Shown: positions 17,339-28,595, counted from the first letter of the stretch. The stretch: DNA of 64,000 nucleotides from Bacillus horti (GCF_030813115.1 NZ_JAUSTY010000022.1:1-64000), one strand, 5' to 3'. Numbers and translations: made by a program. The notes: generated by a model not told the origin, from the sequence alone.

Positions 17339-19156
17339 ATGAGTGAGAAGAAATCACTACATGTGTTAGAGCAACAGATAACGATCAACATTGATCATAA
17401 CAACTATGCTATTCCTAAAGGATACTCCTTAGCGACAGCTATAAGTGAGGTAAAAGGCTTGGGCTATCGCCAAACTCGATTCGGTGATGTACGTGGTCCT
17501 GTATGTAACATGGGAGTATGCTTTGAGTGCTCTGTTTACGTGCAGGGAAAAGGGAACATTAGAGCCTGTATGATCGAGGTCGAGGAGGGGATGGTTGTCC
17601 ATACTACTCCAGACTTTGAGCAGCTATCTATGGCTGAAGGGGAGGAAGAAGGACGAGCTGTTGGTGCTGACGGTGAAGGAAATAGACACATTGAGAGTAA
17701 TCTGAGAAAGAATACGGCTCCTTATGATGTAGCTATAATCGGGGCAGGGCCAGCAGGACTAGGGGCGGGCGAAGAGCTTTCAGGAAAAGGGCTACGGGTT
17801 GTCCTCATAGAAGAACAGCAGGCATCTGGAGGGCAAATTTATCGTCAGGCCTCAGAGAATTTCCAAAAACAACATGTCCTCTCTCCGAATCCTTTGGTTC
17901 AGCGTGTCGCTGAGAAGCAGGATGTGTACCGTATCTTTGGTGCAACAGTATGGTCCATTTCCACGGTGAATGAAGAGGGGAACGTAAGCACGAGTGAGCA
18001 TGATAGAGAAAGCTACCTCATTCATCTAGAGAATGAGGTAGCGATTCAAACGAAACAGATTATCCTAGCTACTGGTGCGTATGATCGCCTGTTTCCCTTT
18101 CAGGGATGGACTAAGCCTGGAGTGATGAGTGCGGGAGGCTTGCAAATTTTTGCTAAAACTCAGCGTTATATACCGGGTAAAGCGATCCTTCTTGCAGGGA
18201 GCCACCCCTTTATTCTTATTGTAGCCAAACAGATTCTGCAGATGGGAGGGCAAATTAAAGGAATCGCTTTTGCTCAAGGCTTTCCAAAGCTTCATGAATT
18301 GTTTACGTATGGAATGAGTGGATTAAGGCGTTGGAGGAAAAGCAAGGAGCTCTTAAGTGCCCTTCAAGCTGTGCGTAAAGCCAAGGTTCCATTGTGGTTT
18401 AATACGATTCCCTTGGAAGCTGAAGGGGATGATCAGGTGGAGAGGCTAAAGCTTGCAAGGCTAAATCAAAACGGCGAGGTTTCTGAGGAATCCGCGTATG
18501 AGGTTCAATGTGATGTGGTGGGACTGTGCTATGGTTTTACAGCATCAAGTGAGCTAGCCCGCCAAATAGGCTGTAAAACACGTTTTGATGGAGCTAACGG
18601 AGGTTGGTTGGTTGAAGTTAATGAAGAGATGCAGAGTAGTATCCCTACTATTCGAGTAGCTGGGGAATTGAATGGTGTAGGTGGAGCTGAGCTATCGGAA
18701 GTTGAAGGGAGAATAGCAGCCCTATCTCTATTGAAGGAGCTCAGTCCCCAACACTATGAGCAAAAAAAAGCATGGCATCAATCCTTAATTAAAGAGCGCA
18801 GCTCCTGGATGGCTTTTGCTGAAATGCTGGGGAAAGCAACAGATCTTACCTTTGACCCACTACCATTACTCAAGCGTAAGCCTGAAACGTATGTCTGCCG
18901 CTGCGAAGAGGTCTCCTATAGATCGATTGAAGACACACTGCAGGAGCATTCTCATGTTTCCTCCATGAATGCAGTTAAGCTAATGACTCGCTGTGGCATG
19001 GGGCTATGTCAGGGACGCTATTGTGAACGTACCCTACAGGAAATCGCTAGTCATCAATGGGGTGAAAAGGCTGTTGGGGACTCTCTAACGGCTCGTTTTC
19101 CGGTTAAGCCAGTAACTATTAAACAGATGGTTAAACAACTTGAGAAAACTAGATAA
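17339..19156 (+). CDS. Fused HcnA-HcnB-like subunit of an amino acid dehydrogenase
   Basis: A 605-residue fusion. Residues about 1-90 form a HcnA/SoxD-like [2Fe-2S] domain with C56-x4-C61-x2-C64...C77. From about residue 130 an FAD/NAD(P)-binding domain begins ([12 protein letters not shown]). The C-terminus carries a BFD-like [2Fe-2S] site (C-R-C-E-E-V...R-C-G-M-G-L-C-Q-G-R-Y-C). In Pseudomonas these parts are separate subunits (HcnA and HcnB, or two of LhpB/E/F). With the preceding DAO protein it would form an electron-transferring dehydrogenase, here proposed for D-hydroxyproline or D-proline. ATG 17339 is placed 8 nt after GGAG. Confidence 0.85.
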   Translation: MSEKKSLHVLEQQITINIDHNNYAIPKGYSLATAISEVKGLGYRQTRFGDVRGPVCNMGVCFECSVYVQGKGNIRACMIEVEEGMVVHTTPDFEQLSMAEGEEEGRAVGADGEGNRHIESNLRKNTAPYDVAIIGAGPAGLGAGEELSGKGLRVVLIEEQQASGGQIYRQASENFQKQHVLSPNPLVQRVAEKQDVYRIFGATVWSISTVNEEGNVSTSEHDRESYLIHLENEVAIQTKQIILATGAYDRLFPFQGWTKPGVMSAGGLQIFAKTQRYIPGKAILLAGSHPFILIVAKQILQMGGQIKGIAFAQGFPKLHELFTYGMSGLRRWRKSKELLSALQAVRKAKVPLWFNTIPLEAEGDDQVERLKLARLNQNGEVSEESAYEVQCDVVGLCYGFTASSELARQIGCKTRFDGANGGWLVEVNEEMQSSIPTIRVAGELNGVGGAELSEVEGRIAALSLLKELSPQHYEQKKAWHQSLIKERSSWMAFAEMLGKATDLTFDPLPLLKRKPETYVCRCEEVSYRSIEDTLQEHSHVSSMNAVKLMTRCGMGLCQGRYCERTLQEIASHQWGEKAVGDSLTARFPVKPVTIKQMVKQLEKTR

Positions 19157-19230
19157 TAAGCGCATGTGTACCATGTGCTTATAAATAACTATACAAATGA
19201 ATCGTCTTGGTTATTATGTAATGGTCTAGC

Positions 19231-19270
19231 AAAGCCCACCTGATCTTTATGATGAGGTGGGCTTTGCTCT
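19231..19270 (+). terminator. Terminator of the peptide catabolism operon
   Basis: An 11-bp perfect stem pairs AAAGCCCACCT (19231-19241) with AGGTGGGCTTT (19255-19265). A smaller hairpin (about 19155-19183) directly follows the stop codon of the dehydrogenase gene. Confidence 0.85.
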
Positions 19271-19455
19271 ATGGATCTGTTATATGAAAATGGAACATAA
19301 TTAATTGACTTGAGAGAGTAAGTAGTGATAGCTTGAGAATAAGATAGAATAAATAGTTGTAATATCAATAATACATATGAGCTAGTAAACTAATTATGGG
19401 GTCAATAATTGGCTTGAAAAATAGCTTAAATTAGGATATTTAAGGAGGAATGGCA

Positions 19456-20466
19456 ATGGATCGAGAAGAGCTTTTAAAACCAGAACATATTGCACCGTTT
19501 GTACAATTAGACTATCACGAAGTCTTAAAAAGACTAAGTATTCCTTATTTCATTAATCCTAACGAGGATGAAGAATATCTGGTTCCTCCTACTATTCTAT
19601 TTGCTGATGGAGATGTGGAGCTAGAGGAAAAGCTTCCTATCCCATTCGCCTACTATCCTTCAAGCATTTTACTTGTTGTGAATGGTAATCTGAGAGTTGC
19701 TCATGAGCATTCGTTAGCCTATTATGTGACAGGAGACGTTGACGTTGATGTGCTGAACATGAACAATTTTCAGATATGTAAGGGGAAGGAAACCATAAGG
19801 TATTTTCAGATGGTGCTTGCTGAAGATGATAACACAGTAACAACCTTCCCTCGTCGTAATGTCACTGCGCCCCTTTTTATAGCTTGGAATTATGATCTTA
19901 ATGGCTACGATATTAGCCCTCATACAGCTATTTTTGCCTTATATGAAGATTATATGGTAGAGCCATACCGCTCGGAAAATCCTTTGTTTCGTGACCATGC
20001 TTCCTATTACGCCTTGAAAGAAGAGTACATTGATGAGGTCGAGTATTCCTACGAAAATAATTTTGTCTATCGGACATCTGACATGTATAAGGCGATGCGA
20101 AATGGAGAGTCGATATTTCGGGAGGGATTTGATGTAGCCTGTATGCCCTATTATCGTAAGGGGGTACCTGCGTTTCTTGAAAGGATGGCATATAAGGAGG
20201 CCTTTTTCTATTTCAAAGAGGTAATCCGAATTTCTCCAAGCATGGGCTCCGCTTATTCATACATGGCACAATGTCTTGATAAATCAGGGGATTGGGCTTC
20301 TGCAGAGTCTTACTACATTAAAGCTAAGGAGCTCATATCAGAAAAAATAATCTATATGCATGAAGGTTTAGATGAGTGTCTAGCAGCGATAGCTGGTTAT
20401 AAACAGGATCCTAACAAGAAGTCGACACAGGTTACGTGGATCAATCAGTCATTAACTGATCTCTAA
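19456..20466 (+). CDS. Uncharacterised protein with C-terminal TPR repeats
   Basis: A 336-residue soluble protein that I do not recognise as a named family. The N-terminal part has alternating short beta strands with V-V-N-G-N-L-R-V and Y-Y-V-T-G-D-V-D-V-D-V segments, recalling the beta-helix style of polymer-forming domains. Residues about 245-315 form one to two tetratricopeptide repeats (KEAFFYFKEVIRISPSMGSAYSYMAQCLDKSGDWASAESYYIKA in outline). There is no signal peptide. ATG 19456 is preferred over 19450 because AGGAGG ends 7 nt upstream. It is a single gene between two terminators. Confidence 0.6.
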   Translation: MDREELLKPEHIAPFVQLDYHEVLKRLSIPYFINPNEDEEYLVPPTILFADGDVELEEKLPIPFAYYPSSILLVVNGNLRVAHEHSLAYYVTGDVDVDVLNMNNFQICKGKETIRYFQMVLAEDDNTVTTFPRRNVTAPLFIAWNYDLNGYDISPHTAIFALYEDYMVEPYRSENPLFRDHASYYALKEEYIDEVEYSYENNFVYRTSDMYKAMRNGESIFREGFDVACMPYYRKGVPAFLERMAYKEAFFYFKEVIRISPSMGSAYSYMAQCLDKSGDWASAESYYIKAKELISEKIIYMHEGLDECLAAIAGYKQDPNKKSTQVTWINQSLTDL

Positions 20467-20530
20467 AGTGATTATTGGTGAATATAAACTTTAAGCTAAT
20501 TCAATCTAATTCTTTTGTTCAAAAGCAAAT

Positions 20531-20568
20531 AAAAGCCTACCTCTGTGTTTATGAGGTGGGCTTTCTAT
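20531..20568 (+). terminator. Terminator after the TPR protein gene
   Basis: AAAAGCCTACCTC (20531-20543) pairs with GAGGTGGGCTTT (20553-20564) around a 9-nt loop. The following 190 bp up to the next gene are AT-rich with no site I can assign. Confidence 0.8.
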
Positions 20569-20759
20569 ATACATGCAGTTTTTGTAATCTGAGTAATGGT
20601 AGACATTATCTCAGTTAAAGATGCATGGTAGATTAGCTTCTTCAAGAAAAAAACGATAAAAAATGAATAAGTTAACTTTAGTTAATATCCTTGTTATCAA
20701 TGATTATATATACTTTTTAGTTATGAAGAAGTTGGTTTGATAACTGAGGAGGAGAAAGA

Positions 20760-23700
20760 TTGATTCGTAAACGATGTATGGGCTTATTCATTTTGGTGGT
20801 ATGTGTTGGGCTATCGACAGGCTTAATGGAGTCAGTCAAGGCTGCAGTAATCATGGAGCCACTCCCTGAATCTGCGGATATGCCTGTTTCATTAAATGGA
20901 GTCAGTGCGAGTACGATGCAAAATGGGTCGTTAATTCTAGTTACTGGAGGACGTAATTCTTCGAATGTTGATGATCTTACGTTTTTAATCCTGTAATCTT
21001 GTCATGGTCCACGTTTAACTCTACTGTCCCAATTGCTTATCATAGACAATCTGAGATGCTAGATGGGAGAGCGTTTGTATCTGGTGGTGGTAGCTATAAC
21101 TTCGGTTCGGGGTATTCCTTTAATATTGAGCCGAAACTATATAATACGCTTCAACATTCATGGAGTAATGGGGCTGCTCTGCCTAAGATTGTTTACGGTA
21201 ACTCACAAAGTGTCTTGTTAGATGGACGGATTATGATTGCTGGTGGATCATATGACTTATACAGTGCAAATATGCCAGCCTACAATGATGTTTATCTATA
21301 CAACCCTTCAACGAATAGCTGGAGTGTGGGTGCATCAATGCCTAGTGGTGCCTTTGAGCCAGCTCAAAGCACACTGAAGGATGGGCGTGTCCTTTTAACA
21401 GGAGGGCAGGACGGATTTCTTCTTACAAGAAGAGCTTTGATTTACGATCCTGATACAGACGGTTGGGAGACTGTCAGGGATGTCCCATATCCAGATTCAG
21501 ATTTCGATTCCCTCCAAAGGCATAGTCAAATTACGCTTCCTAATGGCAAAGTGCTTGTTATGAGTGATCGATATTTTTACTTATATGACCCTGATATAAA
21601 TACGTGGACAGTAACAAGTCAGCACACCACTAGACTTACTAATACCAGCTTGGTAGAAACGAATGGGGAGATCTATGTCATAGGTGGTTATAATAGAGAC
21701 ACTTATGAGAACAATCGTAAGGTTTATAAGCTGAGCTTTGATTTTGAGCCGCCCTCTGCTCCAACGATCCACGGAGCTATGGAAAATTGGGTTACGGAAA
21801 ATGTTCAGCTAACCATTACTCCAGGAGTGGATCACGAGTCAGGTGTTGCTTATACGGAGTACAGTTTGGCAGGGGCTACAACCCGTGACTGGACGGACTA
21901 TACAGATAACGAAGTGATTACCATTTCTAATTCTGGTGAAACCACGGTATGGGCTAGAACGGTGGATCTCTCTGGAAATGTTAGTGAGCTGGCCTCTGCT
22001 GTTGTTCGAATTGATAAGCTTCCTCCAACAGCGCCCGTGATTAATGGACCTTCTGCAACGTGGAGCTCGTCCAATATTAATGTTACGTTAACAGGTAGTC
22101 AGGATTTTGGTGGATCAGGTGTAAGTCATATGGAGGTAAGCTTTTCTGGAGCTCTAGCCCTAGACTGGATGACATATACAGGTCAAATTATGGTGCCAAA
22201 CGAGGGCATTACAACCATCCATGCCCGTGCCGTTGATAGAGCTGGGAATGTGAGTGAAGAAAGTTCAGCGGATATTCGAATTGATAAAACAGCTCCAACG
22301 ACACCAACGGTCATTCCTGCAACAACTGATTGGAGCAGAAATGATGTTCAGATCACGATTACTCCTGGAACGGATACACTATCAGGTATGAACCGAACGG
22401 AATATAGACTTACTGGTGCTACAGGAAGTGCTTGGACTACTTATACAGCCCCGCTTACAATCAGTGCAGATGGCCAAACCTCTATTGAAGCAAGGAGCAT
22501 TGACAATGCAGGAAATACGAGCCTAGGGGCCAGTGCTAGTGTACGTATAGATCGCACAGCACCAACAATACCGATAGTGACACACACCGCTACGGATTGG
22601 AGCAATGAAGACAGTGTTGAAGTAACCATTCAAGGTGGAACTGATACTCAATCTGGAGTTGCTTATACCGAATATAGCTTGTCAGGAGCAACCACCCTAG
22701 ATTGGACGATCTATCCAGACAGCCCCATCACTATAGAAAATGAAGGTGAAACAACGATTCTCGCTAGAAGTGTAGATCTAGCGGGCAATATGAGCTCAGT
22801 CGTTGAAAGTGTCGTACGATTGGATCGCACGCCACCAGCTCTTCCAACGATCAGCCCAGCTGATCAGGAGTGGAGGTCAGAGGATATCCATGTAACGATT
22901 GTAGCAGGAAACGACAGCTTATCAGGTATTCGTGATATTGAATATCAGCTCTCTGGAGCGATGACCCAAGATTGGGCTATATATAGCTCACCTATTGTGA
23001 TTTCTACCGAAGGACAGACAACGGTGTCTGCCAGGGTCGTAGACCATGCAGGAAACCACAGTGAAATTCGTACAGAAAATTTCTATCTTGATAAGACTGC
23101 ACCAGAAGAACCGATCCTAATTGTGGGAGAGAGTGACTGGACCAACGCTAATCAAGTAGAGGTAGTCGCTACAGAAGGAGTGGATGATCGATCAGGGATT
23201 GATCGCATGGAATATAGTCTTTCTGGAGCTACTGTGCAGGATTGGACGATCTACGGAGAACCAATCGTTATCCTAGAAGAAGGAGAGACTTTCATATTTG
23301 CCCGCATGGTAGACAGAGCAGGAAATACCAGTGAGATTGCTGAAGCAAGCGTGAAGCTCGATAGAACACCACCTTCACCTCCACAGGTTGTACCTGCTAC
23401 AGCAGAGTGGGTATCTGTAGATTCGGTAGCCGTTTCCATTATCCCTGGAGAGGATATGGGATCAGGTGTTGCTTTAACGGAATACAGAGTAACTGGAGCT
23501 ACTGAATTAGATTGGGATGTTTACACGGGTGAGCTTAGCATAACAGAAGAAGGCGAAAGTTTAATTGAAGCCAGAAGCATAGATGCTGTAGGAAATAGAA
23601 GTGAAGTTGCTCAGAGCTTTGTCAGGATTAAGCGCACACCTCCGACCATACCATTCATTTTACAGCCTTTAGAAGATACGTATACGAATCAAACGAGTGT

Positions 23701-25549
23701 GAGTGTGTCTGGGTATGCTGAGCCAGAGGTACGGATAGTAGCTACAGTCAACGGTTCTCAGGCAGATGAGGTGATGAGTAACCATGCTGGAGAGTGGGCA
23801 ATTACTTTGGATGGTCTACAGGATCAGAGCTATACAGTGAGTGTCCGAGCCATCGATCAATTAGGAAATGAAAGTGCAGAGAGTGAGGAGCGTACATTTA
23901 CCGTGGATACGGCGGCTCCAGAGGCTCCAACCATTTTAAATCCTTTAGACGGTGCTATGATCGGTCAGGCACAATTCGAGATTACTGGGCTTGCTGAGTC
24001 TAGCTCACTAGTTACTATTTACCTAAATGGAACAGTTACTGGCGATGTGTATACCAACCTTCAGGGTGAATGGAGCTTCACTAGGTCAGAGCCACTAGCA
24101 GACGGAATATACACCGTTCAAGCGGATTCAACGGATCGTGCTGGTAATACGAGCCTATTGTCGGCTCCACTGACTTGGGAAATTGATACAGAGCCACCTT
24201 GGCCACCGGTTATCCTAACTCCAGAAGAAGAAAGCCAGACAACGATGCAGCTGCCAACTATTTCTGGAATAGCGGAGAGTCTAGCCACTGTTCATATTTC
24301 TATTAATGGAAATGGTGCAGGAACGACGCAAGCAGACGAACAGGGCAACTGGCACTTTGTACCCGTTTCAGAGCTTGATTTTGGCCAGTATATCGTTCAA
24401 GCTCAAGCTGTAGACGCCGTTGGCCATGAAAGTGAGTGGTCGATTGAAAGAAGCTTTTCTGTCGTTTCCACAAATTCAGGTCTTCGCTCTTTATCTATTC
24501 AAGGTGTTCCTTTGAATGAAACGGTGACAGAGTCCACTTATCATTATACAGCTCAGGTTCCTTTTAACATTCAAATCATTACAATTGAAGTGGAGCCTGC
24601 CGATCAAGGGGCAACGGTCGCCTTGCATCGGGACGGGGGTGCTGTGAGTAATCCGATCTCCTTAGAATTTGGTGAACAAACCATTGAGATCATCATTACG
24701 GCAGAGGATGGAGTGAGTGTACAGGTTTATACCCTTGCTATCACTAGAAGCGTCCGTCCGAATCCAATTAATCCAGAGTACCCGGTGGAACCCCCGTGGC
24801 CAAGTCCTCCTACACAGGTAGAACCTAACAAGCCTGAGGATAAGGAAGAAGAGTCACCGAAACCACCAGAAAAACCAGATTTACTAGAAATACATTGTCC
24901 TGCACCAGCATCAACACAAAGCCAATTTGCAGATGTAAAAGGACACTGGGCAGAGCAAGCCATTACTCAGGTTTCTAATTGTGGGGTTGTTCAAGGCTAT
25001 GGTGATGGTTCATTTAAGCCAAATGCCCCCGTTACACGAGCGCAGTTTATTCAGATGCTGATGAACGCTCTAAGCTTAGAGAACTCGGCTGATCTTCACA
25101 AAGAAGATAATGGTGTATTTGAACTAAATGAAAGTATTGAAGAAAGAAATACAGAAAGAAATACAGAAAGACATACAGAAGAGGCAGGTACATCGTTTGT
25201 AGATGACCAAAATATACCGGATTGGGCCAAAGATGCCGTTACTCAGGCAAAATCCTTAGGAATTGTTACTGGTTACGAGGATGGTTCGTTCAGACCAAAC
25301 CGATTAGTAACTCGTGTTGAAATGCTTACCATGATAGCTAAAGCGTTTGGACTGGAATCATTGTCAGGAAATCTACTGACAGATCAATTTGCAGATGCAA
25401 CAAATATTCCATCTTGGGCATTGGGTTACGTTGCAGCAGCTAGTGAAAGAGGGCTTGTTCAAGGAAGAGATGCTCTGCATTTTGTTCCACAAGGTAACTC
25501 GACACGAGCTGAGGCCGTTGTTCTTTTACTTCGCTTCCTTCAGAAATAA
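20760..25549 (+). CDS. Giant SLH-anchored Kelch/Ig-like surface protein, frame broken near 20985
   Basis: Two open frames, 20760-20996 and 20999-25549, together encode one surface protein of about 1,595 residues. The first holds a signal peptide (MIRKRCMGLFILVVCV...) and the first Kelch blade. The second continues the Kelch propeller (about 260 residues) and then has seven repeats of about 89 residues with EYSLSGA...W..Y and ARxVDxAGNxSE motifs. Three bacterial Ig-like domains, a cadherin-like beta-sandwich domain, a Pro-rich linker and three SLH domains (F-A-D-V-K-G-H-W..., GYGDGSFKPN) follow. SLH domains bind pyruvylated cell wall polymers. One extra T in the T5 run at 20982-20986 would restore the frame. 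Start TTG 20760 after AGGAGG. Confidence 0.85.
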
Positions 25550-25611
25550 TCATATCAAGAGCACCACTGCTTCTGAAGTAAACAGGATAAATAATTTAAT
25601 CTTAATTAAAT

Positions 25612-25660
25612 GGTTTCCCTTAAGGTCGGTAATATGATCTCTGGGAAGCCTTTTATTTTT
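25612..25660 (+). terminator. Terminator after the SLH protein gene
   Basis: GGTTTCCC (25612-25619) pairs imperfectly with GGGAAGCC (25643-25650), followed by TTTTATTTTT. The remaining stretch to 26005 is AT-rich. It has a 74-codon minus-strand open frame without a ribosome site, and I see no other feature there. Confidence 0.6.
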
Positions 25661-26005
25661 CTTCTCTAAAACCAAAACTCACCTTCCTTATTATGCCAAG
25701 CTAAAGAGAGTACTTGATATAGAAACTAAGAAAACGACGAAAGATAGATGTACTTTGTTGGTGTCTTATCAATAGATTTACCACCTTTTTGGAAGCATGT
25801 GCTTTCAATTTAAGAGAATGAAAGACCAAAAAATTGAATATATATGAAAAGGCTTTCGATACTTTATCATTTACATTTGATCCTGAGATAGTATAATATA
25901 ACATAGTCAATTTATAAATATACATTTTTTAGTTAAGCAAGAGTATTCGCACAATTTGTTCGACTAGTCTATGATGAAACTAAAAATGATTAGGGGGAAA
26001 TGAAA

Positions 26006-26833
26006 TTGAAACGTGTATGGAAAGGAAAGCTAGGATTTTTAGTTGTGGCCTTACTACTTGTTCTTGTAGCAGCTGGCTGTGGACAAGACTCTTCGGATGG
26101 ACAGACGGGATCAGGAGAAGGAAATGGAAGTGGAGAAGCGACACAAAAGCTAGTGGTTGGTACAGATGCAGCTTATGCTCCATTTGAGTATGTTGAGCCA
26201 AGTGGTGACATTGCTGGTTTTGATATTGATATCCTAAGTGCGATTGCTGAGGAAGAGAATTTGGAGCTAGATTTCCAAAACACAGCATGGGAAGGGATCT
26301 TCCTAGCGCTACAAAATGGTGAAAGAGATGTATTGATCTCTGCTGTTACAATTACAGAAGAGCGTCAACAGGATATGGACTTTACTGATTCTTATTTTGA
26401 AGCGACTCAGTTAATTGCTGTTCCAGCAGATTCAGATATTGAAAGTTTTGCTGACCTAGAAGGGAAAAAGGTTGGTGTACAAACAGGAACAACTGGTGAT
26501 ATTGCGGTATCTGGCTTACTAGGAGCAACTTCAAATGACATTAATCGTTACGAATCAACACCAGTTGCATTAATGGAAATGGTGAACCAAGGAATTGATG
26601 CTGTCGTAGCAGATAACGTTGTAATCCTAGAGTATATTAAAAATAATCCAGATGCTAATTTTAAATCCATTCATGATGATTCGTTTGACGTTGAGAACTA
26701 TGGAATTGTTGTGAAAAAAGGAAACACAGAATTACTGGATACACTAAATAGTGGATTAGCTAAAATTAAAGAAAATGGGAAATACGACGAGATTTATAGC
26801 AAGTATTTCGGAGAAGAGCCTGGTGAAGAGTAA
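26006..26833 (+). CDS. Polar amino acid ABC transporter substrate-binding lipoprotein
   Basis: A 275-residue family 3 solute-binding protein. It has a signal peptide with lipobox V-A-A-G-C, a short Gly/Ser linker, then V-G-T-D-A-A-Y-A-P-F-E-Y, G-F-D-I-D-I-L, the ligand-binding arginine region and the final Y-D-E-I-Y-S-K-Y-F. This class binds glutamine, arginine, cystine or similar amino acids; the substrate cannot be read here. TTG 26006 is preferred because AGGGGG (25992-25997) is 8 nt before it; the ATG at 26000 is only 2 nt away. Confidence 0.9.
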   Translation: MKRVWKGKLGFLVVALLLVLVAAGCGQDSSDGQTGSGEGNGSGEATQKLVVGTDAAYAPFEYVEPSGDIAGFDIDILSAIAEEENLELDFQNTAWEGIFLALQNGERDVLISAVTITEERQQDMDFTDSYFEATQLIAVPADSDIESFADLEGKKVGVQTGTTGDIAVSGLLGATSNDINRYESTPVALMEMVNQGIDAVVADNVVILEYIKNNPDANFKSIHDDSFDVENYGIVVKKGNTELLDTLNSGLAKIKENGKYDEIYSKYFGEEPGEE

Positions 26834-26862
26834 GAAAATGAGTGTATAGCTCGAATGGATAT

Positions 26863-26898
26863 AAAGCGCAACATGCAGCGCCATGTTGCGCTTTCCTT
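26863..26898 (+). terminator. Strong hairpin between binding protein and permease genes
   Basis: A 13-bp perfect stem pairs AAAGCGCAACATG (26863-26875) with CATGTTGCGCTTT (26882-26894). It probably works as an attenuator or mRNA-stabilising element so that more binding protein than permease is made. Confidence 0.75.
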
Positions 26899-26952
26899 AT
26901 CTTTAGCTGAACGAGAGCTCAGCAAGCGTTACTAGCTTAATGCAGGAAGGAA

Positions 26953-27663
26953 GTGAGCGAATTGGATTGGCTTTTTGATTTTTTTCAGAACGTATTAAAT
27001 TTTGACCTAAGGTTGGTATACGCCTATCGCTCCATATATTTACAAGGTGCTTGGAATACCCTTCAGATTACTTTTATATCAGTGATTATAGGTACGATAC
27101 TTGGTGTCATAATTGGTCTGGCAAGGCTATCAAGCTTTAAGATCTTAAGGGGTATTACCCTAACTTTTATTGATGTATTTCGTGGTACGCCTCTTTTGGT
27201 ACAAATCTTGATTATTCATTCTGCCTTATTGCCTACTATATTTGGTTCATCACAAGGTGTATGGGTTTCAGGTATCGTTGCTTTGTCTCTAAACTCCGCA
27301 GCGTATGTGGCAGAAATTTTTAGAGCGGGAATTCAATCTCTAGATAAGGGACAAATGGAGGCTTCTAGATCCTTAGGAATGACGTATTGGCAGGCGACGT
27401 GGAACATTATTTTGCCTCAAGCATTTAAGCGTATGCTTCCACCGCTAGGAAACGAGACGATTATGCTATTGAAGGACTCATCCTTACTTATGGTTATTTC
27501 ATTTAAGGATATTATGTATGCAGGAAAAACAGTTCAAGGTGCTACCTTTAAAGCATGGGAGGCATATTTACCCGTAGCTGTTATCTATCTTATCATGACT
27601 TTAGTATTAGCTAGATTTGTTCGTTACCTAGAAAAACGCTACAGTACGGAGGGTGTAAAATGA
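26953..27663 (+). CDS. Polar amino acid ABC transporter permease
   Basis: A 236-residue permease of the HisM/GlnP class. It has the N-terminal [12 protein letters not shown] motif, several membrane helices and the EAA loop [25 protein letters not shown] 26953 is used; an in-frame TTG at 26962 is also possible. The stop overlaps the start of the ATPase gene in an ATGA arrangement. Confidence 0.92.
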   Translation: MSELDWLFDFFQNVLNFDLRLVYAYRSIYLQGAWNTLQITFISVIIGTILGVIIGLARLSSFKILRGITLTFIDVFRGTPLLVQILIIHSALLPTIFGSSQGVWVSGIVALSLNSAAYVAEIFRAGIQSLDKGQMEASRSLGMTYWQATWNIILPQAFKRMLPPLGNETIMLLKDSSLLMVISFKDIMYAGKTVQGATFKAWEAYLPVAVIYLIMTLVLARFVRYLEKRYSTEGVK

Positions 27664-28382
27664 TTAAGGTCGAGCACTTAAACAAAAAATTTGGCATGCT
27701 CGAGGTACTTAAGGATATCTCCTGTGAAATTAAAGCACAAGAGGTAGTCTGTGTGATTGGCCCCAGCGGATCGGGGAAAAGTACTTTTTTGAGATGTCTT
27801 AATCTACTTGAAGAGATTACAGGTGGACATGTGTACATCAATGGACAGGATATCACAGCAAAGGAAAGCAATATTAATCAGATTCGAACAGAGGTTGGGA
27901 TGGTGTTCCAGCAGTTCAATCTCTTTCCGCATAAGACCGTTCTAGAGAATATTACGTTAGCGCCGATCAAAGTGCGTAAGTGGACAAAGGAACAAGCAGA
28001 GCAGAAAGCTCTCGATTTGCTGCAAAAGGTTGGACTTTCCGAGAAGAAGGATCAGTACCCTGATTCTCTTTCGGGTGGACAGAAGCAGCGTGTCGCTATT
28101 GCTAGAGCATTGGCGATGGAACCCAAAATTATGCTTTTTGATGAGCCTACGTCAGCTCTTGATCCAGAAATGGTTGGTGAGGTGCTGGAGGTTATGAAGC
28201 AGCTCGCCCTAGAAGGAATGACTATGGTCGTGGTTACCCATGAAATGGGCTTTGCCAGGGAGGTAGGAGATCGAGTTCTATTTATGGATGGGGGGTATAT
28301 TGTAGAGGAAAATATCCCTTCGGAATTATTCTCTAATCCACAGCATGAAAGAACGAAGGCTTTTCTAAGCAAGGTTCTATAG
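27660..28382 (+). CDS. Polar amino acid ABC transporter ATP-binding protein (GlnQ type)
   Basis: A 240-residue ATPase. It has Walker [11 protein letters not shown], the Q-loop [10 protein letters not shown], the signature L-S-G-G-Q-K-Q-R-V, Walker [15 protein letters not shown] and the H-loop T-H-E-M-G-F-A. It energises the amino acid permease encoded just upstream. Starts in the 4-bp ATGA overlap with that gene. Confidence 0.95.
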   Translation: MIKVEHLNKKFGMLEVLKDISCEIKAQEVVCVIGPSGSGKSTFLRCLNLLEEITGGHVYINGQDITAKESNINQIRTEVGMVFQQFNLFPHKTVLENITLAPIKVRKWTKEQAEQKALDLLQKVGLSEKKDQYPDSLSGGQKQRVAIARALAMEPKIMLFDEPTSALDPEMVGEVLEVMKQLALEGMTMVVVTHEMGFAREVGDRVLFMDGGYIVEENIPSELFSNPQHERTKAFLSKVL

Positions 28383-28537
28383 GTCATTAGAACTATTCTG
28401 CTTATTTGTTTTATAGCCTTATAACAGAAGGACTTCGCAGATCGTGAAATAGCTCAATACTAAAAAATGAAAATTGCACAAGGTATAAATACCTATATTT
28501 CTGTCGAAATATGTAAGAACTTGTTAACAAGAATGGC

Positions 28538-28566
28538 TTGTACTCCTAGGTAATTAGTCATATAAT
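28538..28566 (+). promoter_or_regulatory. Promoter for the riboswitch-GGDEF transcript
   Basis: TTGTAC (28538-28543), a 17-bp spacer and a perfect TATAAT (28561-28566). The predicted transcript start at about 28573 is shortly before the c-di-GMP aptamer. Confidence 0.8.
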
Positions 28567-28595
28567 TAAAAAAGAATATAAAAGCATACGGTTAA

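Noticed and set aside
25701..25925. 74-codon minus-strand frame in the gap before the amino acid transporter
   Set aside because: AT-rich, no Shine-Dalgarno site and no recognisable domain. It could be an old transposase tail, but nothing supports this.
28052..28387. 111-codon minus-strand frame
   Set aside because: Shadow of the amino acid transporter ATPase gene; its sequence is low-complexity Ser/Ile-rich, as expected of an antisense frame.
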